Of a stretch of DNA of 64,000 bases, positions 20,182 through 31,499 are shown piece by piece. The stretch comes from Oscarella lobularis. Taxonomy: Eukaryota > Porifera > Homoscleromorpha > Homosclerophorida > Oscarellidae. Numbering within the stretch: the first letter of the stretch is position 1; every line of letters begins with the position of its first letter. The position numbers and the translations under genes are program-made. Location of the stretch: contig NC_089179.1 in the NCBI RefSeq assembly GCF_947507565.1, forward strand, positions 2,559,747-2,623,746, written 5' to 3'. The notes beneath the pieces were generated by a model. It saw only the letters and a list, made by a program, of their open reading frames with translations. It did not search any database and was not told where the DNA came from.

Positions 20182-22185
20182 TCTGCACCCCTAAAGGCCA
20201 AAATACGCCATGTTTTCCAAGATGGCCGCCCCCACCGAGATCGCCGATTTCTCCGGAGCGGAGCGGCCGAGCGCCTCTTCGCTCTCTGGGCGCCCCTTTC
20301 GGACGAAAGTAGATAATCTGGCGGGCTAAATTTGCGTCGGGGCCCCTTTCCCTAAAAATCGACTGAGGCCTTTTTTCCGCCGAAGGCGCGTCGTTCGGCT
20401 CCGTTCGAACGCCTGGCGACGATCTTTCGTCGCCGCGAAGCCTTTCGACCTTTCGCTTTCGCCCGAAATCGCTCGGAAGACGGCGTTTTCGAGCCGTCTC
20501 GATTATCGACCGATTTCGAAAAGCCATCGGACGAGTTTCTCGACGACTGGGTCGCTCTTTTACGTCTTTTCGAACACCCTTCCACTTTCGACGGACTTCG
20601 AGGCCCCTTTCGGGAATCCGGCGCTTTTCTCCGCAATCGCTCGCTTCGGCGCTTCGTTCGAAATCCCGGCGACGATTTTTCTACTCTTCGAAGCCTTTTC
20701 TTTCGCCTATTCGCGCCGAAACCGCTTTCGAAGCCGTGTTTACGTTCCTTGTCGTCGTCTTTGCCTGCCGGCGCCATCTTGGAATTGGCCGGTCACGTGA
20801 TCTACCGATTTCTTCCTCTCTGCTTGCGTTTGGGGCTCAGTCTCCACTTCGAAACCGTTCTCTGGCTTCATCGGAAGCGTTGTTTGCAAGCTCGGCTGCT
20901 TTCCAATCCAGCTTGACTTCGTTTTCGTCGTTTGTTCTATCGATGGGGACTCCCTTCACCCCAATTCACCCAAATCGCATTTTCATCGACTTCTGGAGTG
21001 CGCTTGCACCGGAATCGCCGGTCGTTTGTCCTTCTGATCCTATTTGCGAAAGTTATTCGGATCGAGGCCCCCTTTGCGGTTCCTAGCTCTTTGACCTTTT
21101 CCAACCATCCTCGCAGCAAATTTGCGCAACAAGTAAATACCGCTCAGCGATCGTTTCTACGGCTAAAACGGGTACACACACCAACGAATGTAGCGTACGT
21201 AGGTTTCCACCTTACCTAGAGTCGGAAGCAGAGTTTGCTTTGGTAAGAATTCTCCAACAGGAGTCCCCAATTCTATGCGATCAGCCGGTACCGTTTTTTA
21301 ATATCGAAATTTTATCGTCAACTAAACGCTATTTCCCGGCGGCAATAAACTATATCGCCTGGTCTCAGCGGGTTCCAAACCACGGAACAGATTGGACTGG
21401 TACATCTCAGTATGTGCTTTGCATCGAACGTAATCTGCGGCTGAAGCGGGTATGTTAGAAGGCGATGCCTGCATTTTAGATGCAACGCAGATTACAGCTG
21501 GACTGGTGACGTCATATGCTTCTCGGAAATAATGCAGACCCTCAAATCACAGAAACATTCTAAATAAGTCATATCGAACGCGACCTTGCTGGCCCAGACC
21601 GAATAGAGTTACAATAGTCAACTGCAGGGTGCCCATATGCAATCGATGTCACAATCAGAAGAGAAGATTTTCTTCCGCCATAACAAGTATCCCCCCCATC
21701 TACGTGCACACTGCCGTCTACGTAGTTAACCGTTGCGATTCTTCCACTCTAAATATCAGCACGGACCGGTTTATCTTTGTAATCGTTCTTGCCGCAGCAG
21801 TCCTAATCACTCACAGTGGTCTGCATGTGAATGATAAAATGCCATCACGCACGTACGACCGGTTGCGAGATGCAGGCAATTGACTAACGGTTAATTAGCC
21901 GGTTGCCAAGCAAATCTTTTGATCTGGTTTGTCTTCCGACTTACAGTGACTAGTCATACGCAGTGACTCACTCGAACTTGAAGGTCATGCCGGGTGGCTT
22001 CGAACGCAGTTACTCACGGCGTCGCTTCGAGCGTACCTCAAAGTGCAGGTTGTGTGTGTACGGACCGGTAGTTGTACCGACAGGAAGTTGGACCAGAAGT
22101 ATGGTTAAAAAGGTTTAACATCTGACTCTTTCCCTTCCCCGAAACAAAAATCAACCACCCGGGCGAAGCCGGGTAAAATTGCTAG
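20182..22185 (+). mobile_element. Helitron B, second of the trimer
   Basis: Begins TCTGCACCCCTAAAGG immediately after the CTAG of Helitron A and ends with CACCCGGGCGAAGCCGGG then CTAG (22182-22185). Its first 1.2 kb parallels the GC-rich block of Helitron A (for example GCGCCATCTTGGAATTGGCC, and TCACGTGATCTACCG in both). No coding region recognised. The shared termini and shared 5' block mark A, B and C as one family. Confidence 0.8.
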
Positions 22186-23236
22186 TCTCTACCACTAAAA
22201 GCATACGCGCCATCTTGGTCGAACGTCACGTGACGACTTCCACCGCGAACTCCTCCGCCGTTTCGCGTCGGAAGCCGATTTTCGACGAATTTTCAAGCCC
22301 TGCAAAAAAATGAAGATAACACTTTGGCCTTTTTTCGCGTCGGGGACCCTTTCGAAAATCGTCGATTTTCGAGCGATTCGGGCGACGTTTCGCTTCGTTC
22401 GAAGTGCCGAGAGCGATTATTCGACGCCGCGAAGCGTTTTCGATCGTCGAATCGCGCCGAAAACGCCCGCGAAGCCCCGTTTTCTGCGATTCTCGCGATC
22501 GATCGATTTCAAACCGCGCGCGGACAACTTTCTCGAAGACAGGGTCGCTTTTTCGCGTCGTTCTCAACACCCTTCAACTTTCGATCGCCGTTCGAGGCCC
22601 CTTTTCGGGAAATCGTCGTTTTTCTCGAAAACAAAGCGGCCCGCTCACTTGCCGATTTTTCGACGTCCGCTTGGACTAATATTTTCTCGCCTGCTTCGAT
22701 CGTTTCGTTGCAAAGACCGCTTCGAAAATTTTTCCGCCATCTTGCATTCCGATCTTGCATTCCGTCTCGCATACGGGTCACAGCCATTGTCTCCGTCTCC
22801 GCTCTTCTCGGCGCGGCGTCTTCGACGTCTTTTCGCTCCTTTCTGCTCAAACTTTTCTCTCGGTCAACGTTCTCATCGTTGCTGGCTCCGGTTTACACCC
22901 GAACACTGTTGTTATACTTTTTTTTCTTGTGCTCAGCAGGATATTTCGAAACGCTTTGCGCGAGCAGCTCTTCACTCGCTGCCGACGTGAATTTCGAATT
23001 CGCCGCTCCTATTCGCCTCTCGATCTTGCGCATTTTTGCCGAATACGTCGAATCTCGACTCGCTTCTTTGGAACGGATATAGTTTCTTTGATTTCTCTTG
23101 GGAAAGCTTCTAACATTCGCGGCTCCGTAGTGCGCCAGAAACTGGTCTTGCCAAGGTATTTCAATAAGTGCCGTCGTTCATTCTCTTTAATTTAGTTATA
23201 CCTTATTTTGTTTTTAAGGACGCTTTTCGCTGTATT

Positions 23237-24396
23237 ATGGCGTTTCCTCACATCACACACCGTGCCCAGTCAAAAACATTTCAACGCATTGCTGACATAC
23301 ATGACAGCCCTTCAGGTAGCAAAGTCGTTTTTATCAACCGATTCCGAAAATTTGTTTTTACGGGGTTGAAGCTTACCGGGCAAATTTTCATGCCAAAATT
23401 GACATGCTGTCCGACGTGAAGTTAACTGGAGCAACGCGTTACTTTCACGGTTACCTTGCCGACGAGACCGGTAAGATTCGATTTGTTTGCTTCAATCCGT
23501 CCAAAAAAGCCAAATTCGACGAATTCGCTCGAACGCAAGAAGCTGTGTCGTTCGTGAACGCGTTGATCAAACGAAGCAAATTTGGCAGCGGTGTTGAAGT
23601 ACACGTTTCTGACAACTCACTAGCGAAATCGCCACAAAAGATCAACGTTACCACGCACTTAGACGCAAGACCAGACTGCCCGAAGAAACTGCATCTGAAG
23701 GATCTGGCATCGCAAGTCCCAGGACAAATCATCGACGTTCACGCCAAGGTCATCGAAGCAACTGACGTCAACTTTTCGGCGCAAGGTGTTCCAGTGCTCA
23801 AAGCTGGCATTGCAGACGACACTGGCGCTGCTGTTATAGCCTCGCCCTTTGCCCGATGTTCCTCATGCGGCAATCTGTCATTAGCTGCTGATTGCGAGAA
23901 GGAAGTTTCTGCGCTTCTGACGTTGATCAGCGGCCCCGTGAAAGTTCATCTCACTGCTGATTCTAAGCAGCTGGTTAAGATATGCGAAATGCCTCTCTCC
24001 AGCATTGACGATTCAAAGCTTCTTTTGGCCAAAAATTTCACAGCAAAATACATCAAGTCGAAGAAAATTATTGACGTCATTCGCGGCCCCGAAGAAGACA
24101 TTCAACATCGTACCGATCAGTTTGAAAATCCCGGAAGGAACTCCGTTTTGGAGACAACAGAACAAAGTTCACTCGTCGCTAAGCCAAAAAAGGATGACCG
24201 CGTCGACTTGCAGCGAAACGTCACCTCCCGTAACTTAGCCAGTGAGTTCGATGCTGCAAAAGAATCCACCCAAGAAAATTTGGACGAAAATCTTCTTCTG
24301 TATATGCTCGAAGATAGCGACGAGGAAGTTCTGCCAATGGCAACTTCTTCCCTCAAATCACCTTCATCACCAAGTAAGCGCTTTTGCAAAAAGTAA
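23237..24396 (+). CDS. RPA-like OB-fold single-strand-DNA-binding protein of a Helitron
   Basis: The main open frame runs 23404-24396 (330 residues). Residues 1-40 (MLSDVKLTGATRYFHGYLAD then TGKIRFVCFNPSKK) form one OB-fold; residues about 75-180 form a second (DLASQVPGQIIDVHAKVIEA, then GVPVLKAGIADDTGAAVIAS). The C-terminal 100 residues are acidic/polar and end in basic SPSKRFCKK. An upstream frame from ATG 23237 (MAFPHITHRAQSKTFQRIAD) probably supplies the N-terminus, requiring a one-base shift or an unrecognised splice near 23390. Animal and plant Helitrons often encode RPA-like proteins thought to protect single-stranded intermediates; the location inside Helitron termini supports this. 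The main frame has no stops, so it may still be expressed. Confidence 0.65.
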
Positions 24397-24625
24397 TCGC
24401 CTCTTGCGATACTTCAACTTTTCGTGACTCATTGGTCACAGTTTTTTTGACCCGTTGGTCTATCATCTTTCTGTCCCGTTTTGGAAAGTAATCGCCTCTT
24501 GCGATACTTTGATTTGAACTTTGACTTTAGCCTATTTTCCTGACTCATTGGTCAGTTTTTTTGACCCGTTGATCTATGACCTTTTTGTCCCGTTTCGGAA
24601 AGTAATCGCCTCTTGCGATAAACCC
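24384..24625 (+). repeat. Tandem repeat of about 105-120 bp, 2.3 units
   Basis: Units begin AAAGTAATCGCCTCTTGCGA at about 24385, 24485 and 24600, and include GACTCATTGGTCA and TTGACCCGTTG. Lies in the 3' part of Helitron C. Confidence 0.75.
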
Positions 24626-25008
24626 TTTATGCGACGCACTGCTTACCGTTATTTGGCCTGTTGGTAATTCGATTAGTATTTGCGTCGATAATTACCTTTC
24701 TGTCGCATTTCGTCTTGCATACATTCACGCTAAGCCAGTTTGTTGCAATAACATAACCCGAGCGAAGGCGGGTAATGAGGCCCTTCCACGTGACACAACC
24801 ACGTGCTACAATGCTAATATTCGCTCCACTTGAGAAAACTCGCAACAAAACCCGGGTGAAGACTGGTACTCAGCTACGCGTAGATAGTAATAACCGCAAA
24901 TAATGCTGGAACATCTGAAGTTAGGATTTCCACGAGCGCGTCACACGCTCAATCGAAAACCTTAGAATCTTCTTCACACCACCCGGGCGCAGCCGGGTAC
25001 TCAGCTAG

Positions 25009-26078
25009 TTAACTTCTAAAGTCGAAAAGTCACGGTTGTCTTTGTGCCACGGCATCAACTCGCTCAGAATTAGCTCTAAGAGATCGTTATTGTAAAGGCT
25101 TCTTTCCTCCTGCGACAAGCCTCTCTCGTCAGCACTTCGATGAAAGTTGTGAATAATTTTGATGTATTTTGCTTCTCTGTAATACCCTTCTTTGCGCAGA
25201 AAATCCGCCACCGATTTGGAAAGCAACCTTTCGGCATCACCAACGTCTTTCTTTCTTTCTCCAGACAGTGCTGTATACGTTAGACATGTCTCCGGCGATT
25301 TCATTGCCTTGTTGAGACATTCCATTCGCGTTGTTGGTGGCCCTGCTCGTGTATGATTGGCTGAATGCTTATTGAAAAAAATATAACGTTTACATGTGCG
25401 GCCGACACACGCGATTTGCTTACTTTGAGGACGTTGTTGTGGTCTTCGCGAGATAAGAAGTGTTGCCCTGTCGTTGCATCCACTTCTGGCACATACAAAT
25501 GTTCCACAAAGTTCACTCCCTTCTCTTTGTACCGCTTCACAGCCAACTGAAATTTCATTTGAGCAAGCATTGAACGAAGGCTGTCCTGCTCGCTTTCATG
25601 ATAAGGATCTGATAGTTTTTCTGTTGGAATCATTGTTAGACGTGTCACGGAATACAGCACTTAATTAAATTCTATTCACCTCCTTTCCAACTGTGCACAT
25701 CTAACCCCTCCGGGATGAGCCTCATTCGGAGCTATTTTACAGCTTTAATCCACAGCTCCCCTCTGTTTAATGCTAGTCGTATATAGCGAAGGACGTCATC
25801 GCTGACTGCAGGACAAGGCAAGATTGCTTGGACGTGTTCGACATCACCTGGAAAACACGGGTATCATGCATGTATCCACATAACATCAACTTGGTACGTG
25901 TAGGTATAAAGATATTTCTGAGCTTTGTCAAACTGAGCTTTGAAACTTCGTTTCGAATGTCTGCACGTAGTCGATGAAGCTGAACAGGCCGCTCCTCGCC
26001 ACGTGTACGCAAGGAATTGAATTCGCCGTCCGTCACAAACCCTAATTGAGAAGTACAGTCTAAAGTGTAACAGTACAT
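25009..26078 (-). pseudogene. Gene M, exons 1-4 (5' part)
   Basis: On minus from ATG 26078: exon 1 YCYTLDCTSQLGFVTDGEFN through IFIPT; 47-bp intron (GTACCA..TTCCAG); exon 2 DVEHVQAILPCPAVSDDVLR, LNRGELWIKAVK, one TAG, then RLIPEGLDVHSW; intron; exon 3 KLSDPYHESEQDSLRSMLAQ and YVPEVDATTGQHFLSREDHN; intron (GTAAGC..GAGCAG, about 87 bp); exon 4 SPETCLTYTALSGERKKDV through GLSQEERSLYNNDLLELIL and MPWHKDNRDFSTLEVN, where the Helitron trimer interrupts. It continues at 17230. Two nonsense codons and no frameshift. The N-terminus may be truncated by the HECT fragment just upstream. Function unknown; family likely mobile. Confidence 0.6.
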
Positions 26079-26114
26079 TTTTTACCTCGAACGTTCATGG
26101 TTCTCTTCAGGTCA

Positions 26115-27120
26115 AGAGGAGCACAAGTGGCCCATACGCGACACGGCTGCTTTATCTTGCGGAACGCATAAAATTCTTGAGCGAATGATGGGGCATTCTA
26201 TTGCTCACGGAGCGACTGCTGTACCTGGTCTCTCCGAAGCAGCAGTTACCTACATCATTACAGGCAGCGTGGATTCGGCGATTCAAAATCTGACGTTTGA
26301 AGATCTCTGTGATCCTGATCTGCGAACGACCATTAACTAGGCAGGCCTAGCAGAGAAAGAAAACGGCCATCATTTCTGTAACTTATATTGCGCTAGATTA
26401 TGCATGCAGACACCAATTCTGAAATTGATTCAATTATTTCCGACAAAATCTGGCATCTCTTAAACGCATCCGGATTTAATGGCATTGTGCTAACGAAGGA
26501 GAACCGCGAATAAACTGCACAGATAGAAACTGTGCACGACACTCTTCTAAAGCGCAAGAGAGAACTAAACGATATCCGAAACGGATTGATGGATATTCGT
26601 GACACGTTTGGAAGACACCTGATTTTCTTTTTGGCATCTTACAACGAAGACGCAAAGTCAGTGTTTCCAAAGCAAGAATTATCAAGCTACTAGTAACGTG
26701 AATTCAACCTTGAAAAGATGTTGCCTGACCATAAATTCAGACGACATTATCGGTTTGATACGTACCATTAAAGAGCAGTCGTCTCAAGCAATAAGGGCCT
26801 ATGAGTATTTCTGCAATTCGTTAGAAATTTGAGCAAGGACTACGGTAAAACAATAACACAAATAACTGCTAATAACGCAAGTTCCTTTCTTTAGACGATA
26901 AGTCTAAGTTAGGGCGCTTGATGAGGTTCTGGACGGGCATCTCGTACATACCCACATTCAACAAGTCCTTGGAGATCGGATACCAACAGAGCAAGGAGGG
27001 AACTGGGCAGGGAGGATTGTTCATTCCACCAACGTGTTTCAAGCGCCTTCTTCTGCCACTGACACTCAAAATCTTTACTCGCTTTGGCTATTCAAAGCCA
27101 GATACGAATCGACATCGGGT
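26115..27120 (+). pseudogene. G2E3-like HECT-domain remnant
   Basis: The segment 26115-26340 encodes EEHKWPIRDTAALSCGTHKI, GHSIAHGATAVPGLSEAAVT and DLCDPDLRTTIN. The segment 26400-26690 gives DTLLKRKRELNDIRNGLMDI and RHLIFFLASYNEDA, with TAA and TAG stops. Near 26740-26830 is NSDDIIGLIRTIKEQSSQAI. After a likely 51-bp intron (GTAAAAC..TTTAG) comes a HECT C-lobe: DKSKLGRLMRFWTGISYIP, GGLFIPPTCFKRLLLPLTLK. The C-lobe TCF motif holds the expected catalytic Cys, and the order fits the HECT domain of G2E3-like ubiquitin ligases. Multiple shifts and stops make it a pseudogene. Divergent from gene M, whose first exon starts within 40 bases. Confidence 0.6.
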
Positions 27121-27604
27121 AAATAAAGTAATAGCTTTTGTCTCTATCCCAGAAAAATTGATTTTGTGTAGCTTAAACTATTGAAAAGAATTTGTGGAAG
27201 CTGCCGCAACAGTTATGTCGTTGTAATTGGTAGTTCGTAGTTCTTATTTTTAAATTGTCTTGGACTTTTTTAAATATATTCTTCGATGTATTAAAATTGT
27301 CTTGGACCATTTTCAAAATCGTCTTAGACAGTGATATTATCAGAATTGGAGAAACTTGTATCAGCGAATTGTCACAAATCGCACAACGCATTAACAAAAT
27401 TGGTTGAATACAGGTACAACTCCGTGGAGATTGATGTTCAATTGTGTAAGCAATTTTTACATTTAGACGCAACCATCAAGGAAAGTTATACCACGAACTC
27501 GCGAAGTCACCAGAGAAAAATTAAATCTAAGCGCGGTGACTACTTATTCTAACACTGATCTTCAGATAAAAAATATTTAATTAAAGTATATATACATACG
27601 TCTA
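27121..27604. other. A/T-rich stretch, no gene seen
   Basis: Contains several TTGTCTTGGAC-like words (27255-27330) and an A/T-rich tail. No supported coding frame. Confidence 0.4.
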
Positions 27605-29526
27605 TCACGGTGAGATTTCATCTGGATCACTGCTTTCGCTATTAAAACTATCCTCATCCTCGCTTTGAGTAGAAGTAGACAATATTTCACTAATGCTCAT
27701 CTCACTCAATTTGCTGAGTACTTCAGCTTTCCCACTGGCTAACGGCCTTAGATCGGACGGAAGGGCAGTGACGGGCGCTTCATCTTCAATGGTCTGTTTC
27801 TCTTTTAGCTCCGGAGGGTTATCGAGAATTTCCCTGATCAATTTCAGAACTTCATTCGCCATACTTGAACTTGACAAAGCAACTACGTCTGGCAAGTCAG
27901 AGGCCCTTCTAATCGTCTCGCAATTCCTCAAAATGTCTTCGATTGCATGGTCTGTAAGACCAGAAGTAACTTCCGCCGTCGTATAAGTAGGCAGACCGCT
28001 GCAGAATTTTATTCTTATTTCTTTCAAAGCCTTTCTCAGTAAACATCTGTCCTCGGACGTAACGGTTCAAATTATAGGTGATGTTCCTTTTGGCTGAGGC
28101 GACTCTTTAAAATCAAACTGAATTATTTTTTCCAATAGAATGCGGTGATCTTCTCTGCATTTGCAAGCTCTTGCGCAGATATCACAGCATTTGTGCTGTG
28201 GGCTCATATCACTAATGGGTTGCCAGCCAAATTCCTTTAGGAAAGCAATTCTGCGACAAGTGGAATCATTGAGCAGATAGCTTTTCATTGTTTCGTCCGC
28301 TGTCTTTAGCTGCTTTCTGTTCCATAATAGGTAGGCCATAAATTGCATCTGATCTCTTCCTGCTCTTCCAAACTGCTGCGAAAGTTGCTCTATCGTGTTG
28401 GCTGGGCCGTAGTTGAGAATATATCGAATATCGGGAAAGTCCATTCCCATTCCAAGAGCAACGGTCGCTATCACTACACGGCAGAATCCATCAGGTCTGG
28501 AAAGTGACTTCGTTACGACATCTTTGTTTTCTTCATCTGTGGAATGATGGAACATCCCATACAACCGAAATGAAATTTTCTCTACCGAATTGGAGTACGA
28601 CAGTCCTCCTGGAAGACCTGCTTGAAAGAACTAGTATAAGACCCCGCAGTCCTTGATACTCCTGCAATAAATAATAGTTTTGGGAAAAGAAGCTCCCAGT
28701 TGCTTTAAACCTTCAACCAGCTACTGGAACGAACATTCTAGATCTCTTGGCACTTCCTTGATTGCATACTTGATGTTTCTCCTGTCTGGATTAAATTCTA
28801 TCATGGTGCAGTTTACCATATGCAACAGCTTCTTGATTTTTCGCTGGCTTGTTACAGTAGCTGTGGCTGTAAGCGCCAAAAAAGGCTTTGATAAAGGTAC
28901 CAAAGCTCGTACTTCACCAAGATGCGAATACCATTCCCGAAAAGCATCTTCCTGCCGCTTTCTTTCGTTGAGACCCCTACATAGAATGATTGAATATTAA
29001 TCAAGGTTTGTACATTACTTTCCTACCACTCAGTGACGCAATGAACTTCATCTACGGCGATGCAAACCAATCTTTCCTGAAACTCTTCATCTCTAAGTAT
29101 GCTTCTCCATTCTGTTGCCAGAATTGTTTCAGGTCCGGCAAAAACTAGTGAGTATTGCTCTAGTGAAACAACCCGAGTCGAAGAAATAAAAATGGCGTTT
29201 ATACGAGCCGACGTCAGTGATTGCACTTGGGCTTGCATCAGTTGTGTCAGAGGAGACACCACCAACACAGTGCTCTTTCTTTCATTCGGCTCTCCGGACT
29301 CCTGTTGCGCCATTTCATCCTTCACGAGCGGAAGAAGTTGATATATAATGGATTTTCCAAACCCAGTTGGAAGAATTGCAAAGGTATCCCGTCCGCATAA
29401 AAGCGATTCGATGCTTCTGACTTGCTCTGCCTTCAAGGATCGCGGAAAATATGGATATCGTCGGAAGGTGGCATCCAAACACGTTTCGAAGAGAGTAGAA
29501 ACAGCGGAAGAAACCGAACCGGCCAT
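27605..29526 (-). pseudogene. RecQ-like DNA helicase with three nonsense codons
   Basis: Exon 1 is 29526-29026; a 49-bp intron follows (29025-28977); exon 2 is 28976-27605. Exon 1 has LKAEQVRSIESLLCGRDTFA, Walker A LPTGFGKS, VVSPLTQLM and the DEVH box (VDEVHCVTEW). Exon 2 has motif III ALTATAT, then FCRVVIATVALGMGMDFPDI and QLSQQFGRAGRDQ, a Cys-rich block (CCDICARACKC, possible zinc site) and an acidic Ser-rich tail. Stops are TAG at 28721 and 28631 and TGA at 28067; the frame is otherwise continuous. RecQ-type enzymes unwind DNA 3'-5'; this short form without an HRDC domain recurs in many copies in sponges and cnidarians. Probably a retired duplicate, although readthrough or assembly error cannot be excluded. 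Confidence 0.75.
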
Positions 29527-29529
29527 GAT

Positions 29530-30240
29530 GTGGCAATAAGGCGTGCGCTAAACCTATCTCCAAAAAATGTTTTAGGACCATTTCGGCAGCGAACAGTTCT
29601 GACGAACAGACTATTAGACGTAGAACGTCCCTGATTACGTAATGTGATTGTTGCGTATGATGCGTGTGCACTTTTCGGTCGACGAACGGCGCTTCGCCGA
29701 CTCCCGTCGCCCAGCGGGCGTTTCTCGCTGAGAACGGAACTTGGCGAAGTCCGTTGTCGGGCGTTTGGTAAGGCCGAAGACTGTTCGGGCCGTTCGACAT
29801 CGATTTCCGGCTGATCGTCGTGATGGAAACGCTCCCCCCGCGATCTTAACGCAATTACGGCGCGACGCTCGCGATCATAACGCAATAACGCAATTACGGC
29901 CATCCAGCCAATCACCGGCGAGTCTACGGATTCTTGTATAGTCGCCGGAGATTGGATGTTGCTATAAACTGACCCCACCCTCTGTCACGAGGTTCCAGCC
30001 TGTTGTTTGGCACCGTGCGTAGCGCGCGCGGGACCAAACACAGGCTGGACCCTCGAGCCTAGTTCAGACCAGGCTCTCCCCGGAGTGAGCCGCTAACGCG
30101 CGCTTCACTACAGGGAGAGCCTGGCACGCGAGGCTACTCTTCGACCGCCGTTGGATTAATGCTATTTTTCGGGCAGACTTGGCGAATAATCAAAGAAGAA
30201 AGGTTCTTAAACATTTTCACGACCTCTTTTTCGGAATAGC
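29530..30240. other. Intergenic, two long inverted repeats
   Basis: Upstream of the helicase. Two palindromic blocks: CCAGCCTGTTGTTTGG..CCAAACACAGGCTGG (about 29997-30050) and CCAGGCTCTCCCC..GGGAGAGCCTGG (about 30069-30124), each with a GCGCGCG-rich centre. They look like small MITE or foldback elements. Confidence 0.55.
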
Positions 30241-30329
30241 CACATTCAAGGGCAATCTAAATTGATCTTTGAACAACTATGACACAATACTTTCAAATCT
30301 ACCTGAGCTGTAAAACAGATCAAATCTGC

Positions 30330-31495
30330 CTATCTATCCGCGGTGCGGCAAAGAGCGGCAAGCAAATACGTCAAAACTTTCTTTTCAATGGAGCGAGCCT
30401 CCCCTCTATCAATAGCTTTCTCGGAGTAGCGCTTTCCGAGACTGATGAAGAATCCGATGCTACTCGATGCTCTTCGGCACAGAGCTGGAAGCTGCCGAAA
30501 CGCCTCATCTTCTTCATCCATTTTTAACGCGTTCACGGGCTTCTCAAAAGGGACGACGACGAGACGTGAAAGTAATCTAAAAAGAAATAAAGAAATGTCA
30601 AAGACAGTATGAGTAATGAGCCTGTCAGTTACCACTGCGTGTGTCCGAAGGAAAAATTGCAAGTGAAGGTAAAACTGCAGCGCGGTTTTCCCGTGCCCCT
30701 TTCCAGAGTGCCGTGCGCCGATCTATATGGATTAGATGTACTTCTCATTTCTACGTAACTAAAATGCTATACCCTTACTTGTTGTACGAATTGACTGCCA
30801 GTTCCTTCACCTCTTCCGGCTTTTGCGGATCGTCGATCCAAAAGCCGAATGACGTCGCCAGTTGCATCGCTTAGTACAATGGCCGCGTGACACCGCGAAA
30901 TTGCGCGCCGCCCAAGCCGATGCAAGAGTAGGAACACTGAGCCATAATAGACTTTCCGCTGTCTGATACTTCTTGCAGCACCGGGATTGCCGCGCCTGAT
31001 CGAACTTCGCTGTATAGTGACGAATGCATTCTCAGTGAACTGCGCCGAAGACGATCATCTGCCGGCGGCACGAGGGAAGAGCTTCATAAAGAAAACCGAG
31101 AAGTTTCGTCATGGCAGAGGGACCCCTTAGCGAAAGATAGATAATCGGCAACAATTGCTCGACAGGAACCTCGGTTGCCATTGCTCGTCGAAGAATCAGC
31201 CCAGTCTCGCGCAAGGTATTGTCGATACGATTGCCGTCTTCGTCAATAAATAGCTAAAAACAGATAATTAATTAAGATTTTGAGAAACATTTGCCAATAC
31301 ATTTTCGTTTATAATATAGATGTCCCTATCAGGATCGACTCTTGAGACGTGGCGTCCAATGGATTTTTCGGCGTACAAAATTGGATAATTTTGCTGGGAA
31401 AGGAGATCCCTGACTTCGCTTTGGATGAACATGTTCAGCTGATTGTCTGAAAGCAAACACAACATTCCTGCAATAAATTGACTATTCCATGACAA
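30330..31495 (-). CDS. Unrecognised multi-exon gene, possibly broken
   Basis: Minus-strand exons: 31495-31303 (IQSEVRDLLSQQNYPILYAE, GRHVSRVDPDRDIYIINEN), intron GTATTGG..TTTTTAG, then LFIDEDGNRIDNTLRETGLI, VPVEQLLPIIYLSLRGPSAM and TKLLGFLYEALPSC to about 31030. A frame change is needed before IPVLQEVSDSGKSIMAQ and FGFWIDDPQKPEEVKELAV (30780-31010, with a TAG near 30872). After a donor (AACAAGTAAGG) and an acceptor (TTTTTAG), the last exon has VVVPFEKPVNALKMDEEDEA and FFISLGKRYSEKAI down to 30330. I do not recognise the family. Splice signals of the usual local length support a real former gene. Confidence 0.4.
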
Positions 31496-31499
31496 AAAT

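Larger units (their letters stand above)
22186..25008 (+). mobile_element. Helitron C, third of the trimer, carries an RPA-like gene
   Basis: Begins TCTCTACCACTAAAAGC after the CTAG of Helitron B and ends with hairpin ACCCGGGCGCAGCCGGGT and CTAG at 25005-25008, followed by T. The GC-rich 5' block (22200-23160) precedes an OB-fold gene (23237-24396), then a roughly 105-120-bp tandem repeat (24384-24625) and three hairpin-type ends (24756, 24850, 24980). It lacks Rep/helicase, so it would depend on a partner such as the remnant at 43.5-44.6 kb. Confidence 0.8.
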
